A DNA stretch of 64,000 bases, taken from positions 31,150,501 to 31,214,500 of the forward strand of contig NC_080559.1 of the NCBI RefSeq assembly GCF_030253575.1, in the 5' to 3' direction. Under the pieces are notes generated by a model, which did no database searches, had not been told where the DNA came from, and saw only the letters and a list, made by a program, of their open reading frames with translations. Within the stretch, counting starts at the first letter, position 1, and every line of letters starts with the position of its first letter. This DNA comes from Rhododendron vialii. Lineage: Eukaryota; Streptophyta; Magnoliopsida; Ericales; Ericaceae. Positions 25,162 through 35,122 of the stretch are shown here, piece by piece. The position numbers were made by a program, and so were the translations under genes.

Positions 25162-25336
25162 TATGGATACAGTCCGTGTTGATGTACTCAATGATCACAT
25201 AGGTGTCGAGGAGGAAGAAGACTATCGCGATGCATTTAGTAATGATGACGATGACATGATTGATGTCCAGACTTCTGGTGATGAACTTCCAGATGAAGAT
25301 GATATGTCATTTTACGGTGATAGTGAGGATGAATAG
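25162..25336 (+). CDS. Small acidic ORF downstream of leader cassette B (unrecognised)
   Basis: Starts with ATG at 25162-25164, right at the point where similarity to the PPR leader ends, and encodes 57 residues ending at the stop at 25334-25336. The protein is strongly acidic, with runs such as EEEEDYRDAF, NDDDDMIDVQ and a GDSEDE C-terminus. I do not recognise the family; the last part resembles acidic leaders of several nuclear proteins. It may be the displaced first exon of another gene. With the cassette upstream it could be transcribed as a chimeric mRNA, but nothing in the sequence proves expression. Confidence 0.35.
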
Positions 25337-25791
25337 TAGCAGTACCATGTCCTTTTTTGCCATGCACATATTTCAAATGTAAAGGTTAAACATTATTGGA
25401 AGTTATCGTTTTGCCTCTCTGTATATGAAAGTTGCTACGATTTCTCACTCATATTCATTTAACCCTTATTTTATGCTATGCTTCATATCAGGTTGTTTTA
25501 AGTCAACTTCCAGTATACTCCAAAACAAAATGGTTGCAACATGCTTTCCAATGATGCTAGTGAGTATTCCTTACTTTTTCTATTGATATTGTTATAAACT
25601 TGCAACTGGGCAAAAAATAGTGATGATGCATAGTTTTATTTGTGCTATACTTGAAGGTTGGAACATATAATTGTGTTATACATTGCATATTAGATTGAGA
25701 TATGGTTTCGGATTGTATGGTTTTTGGGTTTCACACATAGTGAATGCTGTCAGGAAGTGGTTGTTAATGTCTGATGTTCTCCTTTTTTCAG

Positions 25792-26034
25792 ATTACAGAT
25801 GTTTGCTCAGCTTGCTTTGAGCAGCGCACAGTTTTCACACAACAGGTCTTGGCAAAGGCCTTGAACCAAATGGTACGCCAAAGTCATGCTTGCACAAATT
25901 GGAAGCTTCTGGACATTATTTCAAGTTACCCTTTTTTTTTTTTTTCTTTCTTGTTCTCAGGTTGACCAAACCCCTTTACCTCTTCTCTTCATGAGTACAG
26001 TAATTCAAGCAATTGATGTTTTTCCTTCGCTGGT
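25792..26034 (+). pseudogene. Symplekin (Pta1-like) gene fragment, two exons
   Basis: Exon-like blocks 25792-25872 (CSACFEQRTVFTQQVLAKAL then NQM) and 25961-26034 (VDQTPLPLLFMSTVIQAIDV then FPSL) have proper AG and GT borders and the same frame. They match the C-terminal conserved region of symplekin, a scaffold of the pre-mRNA 3'-end cleavage and polyadenylation machinery. The family's next block (VDFVMEIL.KLV) is not found downstream, nor are other symplekin exons upstream. It is therefore an isolated genomic fragment with its intron retained, not a retrocopy. Confidence 0.8.
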
Positions 26035-27857
26035 AATTATTACCGCCTTTTGGTGGTTAAAGTCTTTCTTAGTTAGCTTCTCTGTGTATGCATCGAGTTT
26101 ATTTTGGTTTATAGTCTGATGACTCTGATTGATGAACAACTTTCTTCGGTAGCTCATGTATATTAAGTTGAGGTCACGCAGACAGTACCTTACGATAGTA
26201 ATTCACCCCCTTTTAGTACCTAGTAGGGAGGATACTCGCTCACATACTGTTCCCACTTTTTTTGGGTAGTCCCAATTAATTATGTGTCTATGTTGTTGGC
26301 CTTGTGCTGATAATTTGATTCACTGCTGCCTTTGTAAAAAGTAGTGAGAATAGAATTGCTTCTTCTGGAGGTCTACTTGAGCAAGATTGACTCGGTATAT
26401 CAGAGCATCACCATGCATTTATTGGACTTTGATTTGCCTCTAGCCAAACCCTCTGGAAGGGGGAATATCGATTGAAAAATGATTGGATTGTACTTTTTTA
26501 GTTTGTTGAATTCATTTGAAGAAAGGAACGAAAAGTTAATGGTTCTTTTATAGCGTGATCCTGTGGCTGCTGCTAACAAACTACGACTTGATGTTTCATA
26601 AAAATCCGACTACCAAAACTTATAATTCTAGACTACAATTGTCTTTGGACTTGTAGTAGTTTAAGATGGGTACAATAAGAATGTAGGATTAACTGCATAC
26701 AAGTCTCTTACGTACAGGAGCTGGGGCAGTTTAGTGGTAGTTACAAACGTCTGTTTTGTGAAAACATTGAATTTGAACTAGCGAATACTGTGCTTAAATG
26801 GACTAACAGAATCTTACTGCTGGAATAACTAAAAGAGTTGTACAAACAGTGAGTTCCAATTAATTTCATAATCCTATACTAACCAAGACACCTACATCTC
26901 TCAGTAGCTTTCACGAAATAACACTTTTGCACCTTCTGGAGATTGACGCCTTTCCCCTTTTAACCGACAGCCAAGAAGGGGAATAATAGATTTATTGATT
27001 TCCATGGTTTGATGCTCTGAAACTGTCTAATACCGTGTTACCATTTACATCCTGAATATCGCTTCACATTGGTAGTAAAACTGCTTTTCAGTGTTGTCCT
27101 GGTTTGTCCAAAAGTTGACATTTTGGGTCAGTTGTGACTTTTGTGCTTGTAGATGTCATTTTTTGGAAATGATATACTATAAGAAGCTGCTGTTGAACTG
27201 TGTGTAAGAGACTCAAGGCTTACAAGAATCTCATTTTTTCTGTGAGGCCAAGGGTATTTTAATGGTTGCCTGTATGTGTGTGGTTATATCTAGAGTCAGT
27301 AAACAGGTATGGCTGTCGGCTTACTCTTTTCGTTCCGTATAATATGCATATCTTGTGGCTTCACAAGCAGTGATACTGATTGTCTCCACTACAGATGTTA
27401 CCATGTCTAGAGCAACTCATTATAGTTAGTGTAAACCAGTTAAGGGCTCTATTGCTGCTCGATTTCTTTGGGCTTGGTCCAGTCACAATCTACGCGCTAA
27501 CTAGTTGGGATATTCATGTTTAGTAGTGTAATCAATTATAAATCATTGACTATAATAATTTGTAAAGCTCTTTATTGTGTTACGTATATGCAGATTGCTC
27601 AACAATCGATGGTGATCATTTGGTGCATGGAGATACAATATTGGAGTAGGAGATAGGAGATGAACAATGTTTTTGGAGGACAAAACTACTATTTGCCTTT
27701 TGTTTTGGTACTTCTAGATGGAAGAAGAAGGATGCCTTTAGTTTTCGGTATATAACAGTACATATTACAAGTAGTCCCTGGAATATGGTTTTTGTTCGAG
27801 GTATTGAAGAAGACTAAGGTTAAGATACTATGTTTTGACTATTTGAAATGGTTTTAA
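26035..27857. other. Long stretch without a recognisable gene
   Basis: I see no conserved coding blocks or clear transposon ends. It may include non-exonic remains of the same segment that brought the symplekin exons. Confidence 0.4.
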
Positions 27858-28395
27858 ATTGATGTTATGCTATTGCCTCTTTTTTTTTTGATCCACTTAT
27901 GCTATTGCCTCTTAGTTTGATGAATTATGTCTTTTGAAATCATTACAGGAAGCAAAAAGGGGACATCTAGCAATGAGTTTTTAGTTTGTAGCCAAAAGAT
28001 TTTTTTTTTTTTTTCCAAAAAAAATCCTCGCTAAAAGAAATTTCTTTTTTGCGAGGGACAAGTTTCTTTGCAAAAAAGGATTCACTGGTTTTGTCAAAAA
28101 AAATTGTCTTTGGTGTGGTATTTCTTCCTTGGAAAAAGTAAGACTTATTTTTGCAAAAGAAATCGTCTTTTGAGAGGAATATGTTCCTCGATCTTCTTCT
28201 TTTTTTTCGCGAGGAAACACTTTGTCCCCAATGATATATTTTTTGCAAGGAACGGTGTTCTTTGGACGACAAATGTGTTTAATATTAGCGTTCAATTAAT
28301 TTCCTCGCAAAAATAAATAAATTCAGAGACTACCTATCTGCAAGGAACAAGCGACGAATGAAATTTCCTTGCAAAAGGATTTTGGCGAGGGCTGG
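27858..28395. mobile_element. CACTA-like relic, partial copy 1
   Basis: Contains CATTACAGGAAGCAAAAAG (27944 onward), similar to the CACTACA(A/G)GAAA ends of CACTA elements, and many copies of CCTCGCAAAA / TTTTGCGAGG in both orientations, typical of CACTA subterminal repeats. The first 270 bases and parts of the rest are repeated from 29118 onward, including flank upstream of the putative end. No transposase frame. Confidence 0.5.
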
Positions 28396-29117
28396 ACTAT
28401 TTGCAACCACAAATTCATTATACGTACCCTATATTAAAATAAATCACTTTCGGAGAAAAATGTCCTTAAAAAATGGACAAAAATACCTTAAGATTACTAA
28501 ACACAATCCCCTCATCTTCCTCCCTCCCTCCCACCAGTTCCACCACAACCACCATCGGTTCGTCCCCTCCCCCCGTTTCCACCATAACCACCACCGGTTT
28601 CAAAATTGCTGCTACGACGTCGAACCCACCACCGGTTCCCCCCATCCCTCCGTTTCCACCATACCCTTTAGCAGCAATTTTGCTTCTCGAGAGTAAGGTT
28701 CTGTTCCGAACCTACCCGCCTGAACCCATTAGTGTGTTGTTTACAAAGTTCAGATGAACCCTCAAACGAATGGATTAATCGTTTTTCGATCCAGTTTCAT
28801 GTGTACGGAACTCGCATTTCTTCACCGACGACCCAGTCCCATCGCGCATTAGCAAAATACGTGATGTTAATCGCGCATTAACAAAATACGTGATATTAAT
28901 TGCACATTAGCAAAGTACGTGATGTTAATCGCACATTAACAAAATACGTGATGTTAATTGCACAATAGCAAAGTGCTTGATGTTAATCATGCATTTGGAA
29001 TTTGCGTTTTTAACAGTTGAATCTACGTTTTTAACCAGAAAAAATATGTGACGCATCTTCAACGTGCGTTATAAAGTGTTTCGGGTTTTAGAATCTAAAT
29101 TTTGTGAACATTTTAAG
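28396..29117. other. Spacer with low-complexity ORF and a 29-bp minisatellite
   Basis: The open frames around 28460-28757 are Thr/Pro/Ser-rich low complexity without motifs. The minisatellite at 28843-28987 is listed separately. No gene assigned. Confidence 0.45.
28843..28987. repeat. Minisatellite, 29 bp x 5
   Basis: Five consecutive 29-base units, each built on CGC(A/G)CATTA(G/A)CAAAATACG followed by TGATGTTAAT. Units 3 and 5 begin TGCACA instead of CGCRCA. No length variation between units. Confidence 0.92.
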
Positions 29118-30665
29118 AGGTTAATGTTATGCTATTGCCTTTTTTTTTTTTTTTTGATCCACTTATGCTATTGCCTTTTAGTTTGATGAATTATGTCTTT
29201 TGAAATCATTACAGGAAGCAAAAAGAGGACATCTAGCAATGAGTTTTTAGGCCATCCACAGTGGTATAATCAAAAATGGATAACCAAAAGTTGACACATC
29301 AGCTTTTGATTATTCACTTAAGAGATTGCTAAGCTTAACAATGTTGAGGTTCACAATGGTCACTTCTAGTCCATAACCAAAATAAGGGGTCCACTACAAT
29401 TTCACACAATCTCTCTCTCCCCTTTTGTTTCCCGCCATTCACTTCCCTCCATTACGTTTTTTTTTTGGGCAAAAATATATCGAATATATGGTGTTCTTTC
29501 TAGTGTTATCTATCAAAACAACACCGATTTTTTTTTCTTCCTATTCCTATAGCCTATATCACAAATCCACTACTCTCTTAATCTTTCAAAAAAAAAAAAT
29601 CAGATATGTTCTTAAATTTGGAAAAGAATGCAAAGTTCTTCCTCTTTTTTTTTTTTTTTTTTTGCAAGGTTCTTTGTTTACTCAACCATAGGGGGAGGAA
29701 CAAAAAAAATGAATAACCACTTTTTAGTGGAAAAAATCAATTTTTTTTTGCTAAAAAGTGATTATTTATCAAAATACTTGGGCAAAAGTAAAAAAAAAAA
29801 AACTTTTCCCGATTCCTCTCGTTGAGACGAATTAATAACCTATAAAAGTTTGGCGCAAAACTAAAAAATGCAAAAAAAATTCAAATAAAGATAATTTTCA
29901 GATTTAAGTTAAGTTTAAGTTAAATTCATAATAATGCAGCCTAAAATAGAAACGTAAAAGAAGAGTAAAAGACCTTAATCCAGCAACGATGAGTTAAATT
30001 ATAGATGATCGAGAAATATAAGCTTCACTTTTGGAGGAAAAGAAAGAGAAACAGTTTGTAGTTGAAGTGAAGAAGATATAAAGCAAGTGAAGAAGAGAAG
30101 AATAAAATAGTAGTTGAAATACATGTGTATATAAATTTTGGAATTAGTTAACTTATGCAGTGTGAGGTTCACAAATTTTGATTATTGAAAAAATTGCTAG
30201 TTTTGGTTATCCAAAGCCCAAAATTTGATTATTTCTAAGGATGTTGCTAAGTTTGATTATACCATTGTGAGCCATTTTTTGCACAAATATTGTTAACTTT
30301 AACAACAATTATCTTTTGGTTATACCACTGTGGATGGCCTTAGTTTGTAGCCAAAAGATATTTTTTTATTTTCCAAAAGAAATCCTCGCTAAAAGAAATT
30401 TCTTTTTTGCAGAGGGACAAGTTTCCTTGCAAAAAAAGATTCACTGGTTTTGTCAAAAGGAATTATCTTTGGTGTGGTATTTCTTCCTCGCAAAAGACAC
30501 ATTTTTGCAAGCAAATAAAATCTCCTCGCAAAAAAAAAAACCCCGGAGACTACCTATCTGCGAGTAACAAGCTACAAACGAAATTTCCTTGCAAAAGGAT
30601 TTTGGTGAGGAACATTTTGGATTTTGCGAGGAATTGTCGCAAAAAGCTTGATTTCCTGTAGTTGC
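29118..30665. mobile_element. CACTA-like relic, copy 2, interrupted by a Tourist-like element
   Basis: Repeats the sequence of 27858 onward (ATGTTATGCTATTGCC through ATTACAGGAAGCAAAAAG and ATCTAGCAATGAGTTTTTAG), then resumes after the inserted element at 30340 with TAGTTTGTAGCCAAAAGATA and the CCTCGCAAAA repeats. At 30649-30665 GCTTGATTTCCTGTAGTTG is an imperfect inverted match to CACTACAGGAAATC, so it may be the right terminus. Non-coding. Confidence 0.55.
29250..30339. mobile_element. Tourist-like (PIF/Harbinger) non-autonomous element, 3-bp TTA TSD
   Basis: A 1,090-bp element with perfect terminal inverted repeats GGCCATCCACAGTGGTATAA at the left and the reverse complement at the right. 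It is flanked by TTA at 29247-29249 and 30340-30342. The empty site is visible in the sister copy near 27980 (GAGTTTTTAGTTTGTAG), which confirms both borders. A TTA duplication and GGCCA-type ends fit PIF/Harbinger Tourist elements. No transposase or Myb-like frame seen. Confidence 0.92.
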
Positions 30666-30789
30666 ATGAGAGCATTGAGAGGTTGTGTTGGATTATTGTG
30701 TGAGGATCATTTTTGTTCAGCATAAGATCCAACGGAGAGAGAAGCGAGATGCGTGAATTAAATTATCATCGGTGCCATTTGTTTTATCA

Positions 30790-31740
30790 ATTTTTATTCC
30801 GGACCGATTCAAACGACGTTGGCGGGGTCGTATTAACGATACCTCGCGTTTTCAACCCGGATGTCCATCGAAACGGCGTCGCTCTAATTTCATTAAAACT
30901 TCGCATTTTGAAGATTAGAAGTAAACCTTTAACAAGTAATTTGGAAATTGTAAACTCAATTTGGGTTTATTTCTTGATCGAATCTTTTCAAGTTGTATAT
31001 ATTGTCAATAATATAATACCTATAAAAAATCATGAGAAACTAATTATGTTTAATGCTCAATCCAAGATGATTTGCGTGAATTTATTTTTGTGAAAATAGA
31101 TTTGGTCTTACCAGATCAAACCCATTTCATTAGTGGGACTTCGCAAGGTCCCTTAAAACGACGTCGCACGTATCTAAAAGCTTTTAAGGTCCCTTAAACC
31201 CATTTGTGAAAATAAACAATTTACTGTTTATTTGTTTGTTGGTCGGAATTGTTCAAGTTGTAGAAATCGTCAAGAAGTTATACCATATCAAAGATCATGT
31301 TAATCCAACAACGATTTAGACACAATCGGGGACGATCAGAGTGAATTTAATTTTGTGAAAATAGATTTGGACACACTGGATCAAACCCATTTAGGGGATA
31401 AATTTCTTTAGCGAGGCAACACCCGTTTTTATTTCCGGCGGCCGGTTCAATTCGAGTCGAATTTCCAGCGCCGGGCGATTTAAATATTTATATACGTGTA
31501 TGCTTATTTGTGGAGGTGGGTTTATGTATATCTTTGTCACATAGTCCTTCAATTTGCTCTCAAATCATTTGCTCTGCACTCAGCGTTATCAATGCTCGCA
31601 CTAGCAAATTTTAGTTGTTTGGGAGGTTTTGGATGGATGCTTTCACGCTCGTGCAGGCGTTCCCACACCCGCCCGCGCATTATGTGACTTAGTTGTGTAT
31701 TGTATCAATTGCTAGAGATTTGTTTTCAAGATTCGAAAAT
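30790..31740 (+). repeat. Leader cassette, copy C
   Basis: Third copy of the leader segment, in front of the longest PPR pseudogene. Landmarks: AAACGACGTTGGCGGGGTCG, CGAAACGGCGTCGCTCTAAT, GGGTTTATTTCTTGATCG, GAAAATAGATTTGGTCTTACC, GCGCCGGGCGATT, GCTAGAGATTTGTTTTC. Contains the same internal doubling as copies A and B. Confidence 0.75.
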
Positions 31741-31933
31741 AAATTCTAATTTGATTGACGACGTTTGATTTTTTGGTGTTTTTGTAATTCCAAAATACTA
31801 TGCGTGTGCAAATGAACTGTGGAAAGTAGCTATTAGAGTTAAAAAAATGGTTTGGAATTTGCTTGACTGAAGTTTTAAAATTCAAGAAGTTTCTTCAGTG
31901 CTGTACAGCCACGGTTTCTGGTTCCTATTGGAG

Positions 31934-34900
31934 ATGCAAATTATGTTCTCTGTTGAACCGTTCTCGGTTTCATTCGTTCATGGCATCTCGCCCTTCTTCC
32001 TTGTTTGTCTGAAGTATCTCAAGGGTCACACAGAGTCCAAGTTCTTGAATTCTTTACATCATCCAGTGGGATGCAATAGGGTCAAAGATTGTTGTGTTAA
32101 CACCTTTAGGAGTTTTTCGAGTCCCTTCGAGAACTCAACAGTATACCCGAGTGGGTTGGAAAATAGAGAGGAACTGTCCCGCGAAGGGTGCAATGATCTT
32201 TTATGTGAACTTTGCGGATGGGGAGATGCTGACAATGCCTTCTTGTTGCTTGCTCGAATGGAGGCTGTGGGCTTTCGCCCAAATGCAACCGCTTACATCT
32301 GCTTGATTACAGCTCTTGGAAATGTTGGGAGGACTTTGGAGGCTGATGCAATTTTGCAAGACATGCTACGTTTAGGATTTAAGCCTAGGCTGAATGTGTA
32401 TAATGTCTTGCTCAGATGCTTCTTGAGAAAAGGCCTCTTGCGGGTTGCAGGTCAGGTCTAGTAGAAATAGATAATTTGGGTATTGGGAGGAATCGAGAAA
32501 CATATGAGATACTTCTAGATTACTGTGTCCACTCCGGGCGCTTGGAAGATACATGGACAATTATTGGCAAGATGAGGCGAGAGGGGTTTCAACTAAATTC
32601 TTTTGTTTATAGCAAGGTTATTCGGCTTTATAGGGACAATGGGATGTGGAAGAAGGGAATGGGCATTGTGAGAGAAATAAAGGAGATGGGGGTTTCACTA
32701 GACAAGAAGATTTACAATAGCATCATCGATACATTTGGAAAATATGGTGACTTGGGTGAAGCCTTAGAGGTGTTTGAGAAAATGCAAGAAGGCGGCATAA
32801 AACCAGACATCACGATGTGGAATTGTTGATTAAATGGCATTGTAACTCTGGGTATATGGATCGTGCTCTTGAACTGTTTACTAAGATGCAGGAACAAGGG
32901 CTATATCCTGATCCAAAGATATTCAGTGTGCTCATTAGTCGTTTGGGGGAGCAGGGTAAGTGGGATACAATAAAGTACAACTTTGAGAATATGAAATGCA
33001 GAGGGCACCAGAAAAGCGGAGCCATTTATGCAGTTTTGGTTGATATTTATGGGCATTATGGGAGATTTCAGGATGCAGAAGAGTGTGTAAATGCCTTAAA
33101 AGTAGAAGGCATTCAGCGTTCAGCCAGCATCTTTTGTGTGCTAGCAAATGCTTATGCTCAACAGGTGTGTTTCCCCTTTTGTTAGCTGTGCTGATTTTCT
33201 TTGAAAGTTATATAACCCTAGGATATAAATTGTTCCTTTTATGTTCCTGTGTATATTATATAATATCTCTTCACCATCAGCCTTGGTATATTCACGTTTA
33301 GCCTTGGAACTGGTTGGCGCTCTATACTTCATTACTTGAAATCTAGAGGCATAGAGGTAATGTTGAAAGACTTTGGCAATGGGAAGGGGATGATTAGTTT
33401 GGCATAAATTACGTTATTTCTACCAGTAAAGACAAAATATGTCATTACCCTTTAAAAGCCACGACTGAGCTATGAGCATGCTGTTTATAATTTAAAAGGT
33501 TGGTTCGCTGAAGGAATCAAATGTCGTATAGATAAGACATGGTGACACCTCCTGTCTGTATGCCTTAATATGGATTTGAAATACTATCCAGCAACAAAAG
33601 CATTTTGGTTTCATTTCAAGTTGCTTTTGGTGCGGGAATGGCCAAGGTTTCAAACTGTTAGGGGAACTGGGGAAGGCACCTTTGCCACACAGTTTGGTGC
33701 TGTAAGTTTCTTTCTGTAGTTCGAACTTACGGTTCAGTATTTAATGTGTCATACCAATTCGCAGAGTCATACTTACCGTAATACTTAATGTTTGGTATAC
33801 TTCTGTTCACTAATAACTATGTTTCGGAACAATAAGAACTACTAAGAGTGTCATCCTTAGTTTGGTGACAATAATTTGCGAGATTTGTGGATCATTTCAA
33901 CGTGATGCAAAATTCCAATTATTTGATTACTACTTTCTTTGTGTGATGAAATATTGCATGATGTTGTAGTCAAGATACTTGCCAGATGTTGGGGCTTTGC
34001 CTTCTTATTCGATGTGGTTAATTATTTGACTTTTAATGCAGGGATTGTGTGAGCAGACTGTAAAGGTCCTTCAGCTCATGGAAGCAGAAGGAATTGAACC
34101 AAACCTTATAATGCTGAATGTGTTGATCAATGCATTTGGAGGCCCTATCTGTTTATCATTGCATAAAAGAAAGTGTAGGACCTCATATTTCTTCACGTAC
34201 TTGATTCTAAAACAATAATCTTCAAGTCAGTTTTTTGCTGACAATGATCTTGCCGTTTTGAAGGGTATTAGTCCTGATGTGGTTACCTACGGGACGCTCA
34301 TGAAGGCATTTATAAGGGCAAAGAAATTTGACCAGGCGTGTTATTCCTTTAGTGTTGAGCCTACAATCATCAATTTACTCAACATGTTGAAGGAAAATGT
34401 TTATAGTACCACACTCATTGCAAGTTTTGCATATACCACCTGGTTCATTTTTGCTTTATGCTTCTTGCTTCTCGGAATTTCCTGAAGATGTATTAGACAA
34501 TTCAACGTTATTGCATGGTAGAGAGTGCAGTTCATGCAACCCTCAACTATGTAATGTGACATGAACTGTCATGTTCGAGTGTAATGGACAGAGTCTTGTG
34601 TCTAGGAGACAGTTCTTTTGATCCGAAAATGATAGGACACCATGATTTAGTTTAATTATTGGTGCCTAAATTTGATGACCACATTTTAGGGCAAAGTGAA
34701 ATAGTAAATGTATTTGTGTCCAACATGGTTACTCAGCTAATATTGAATTGTCCAGTCAGCCAAATAGATATAAGTATTGTTCTTAGTAAGTATATAAACT
34801 AGAGAATTATACGGGGACATTTGTGGTGGATGTGTCAATGCAAGCGTGGTTGCCTTGTGTCCACGATGGATTCTCCATTTCTCCTACTTCATCTTTTTTT

Positions 34901-35122
34901 GAAGTTTGCATGCAAAATGTAGAACTTGTTTTAATAAAGCGAACCAAAACTCTCAATTGAAGAATCAGAGTTTCTCAACATTTAACCAATTGACTTGGAT
35001 GGATTGCTGTCCAGGTCCCTGTTATATTCAGGGAAATGGAATCTGCTGGATGTACATCAGATAGGAAGGCCAGAGAAATGCTGCAGAACACACTAATGGT
35101 CCTTGAACAGAGAAGCGTCTAG
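31934..35122 (+). pseudogene. P-class PPR pseudogene, copy C (most complete)
   Basis: Exon-like blocks 31934-33164, 34042-34174, 34264-34335 and 35015-35122. The N-terminus from ATG 31934 resembles an organelle-targeting peptide. PPR motifs include RPNATAYICLITALGN, KPRLNVYNVLLRCFL, RETYEILLDYCVHSGR, LDKKIYNSIIDTFGKYG, KSGAIYAVLVDIYG and SPDVVTYGTLMKAF. The C-terminus ends EMESAGCTSDRKAREMLQN before TAG at 35122. A base is missing after GLLRVAGQ (near 32457) and another near 32823 (DITMWN), and several codons are lost at GLINAFG-EALSVYH (near 34140) with a frame change. The third block ends in GC rather than GT. These changes abolish a full-length product unless some are assembly errors. Family member not determined. 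Confidence 0.85.

Noticed and set aside
28358-28757. Two overlapping plus-strand frames rich in Thr, Pro and Ser
   Set aside because: CCACCA/ACCACC simple sequence yields open frames by chance; no motif or splice context.
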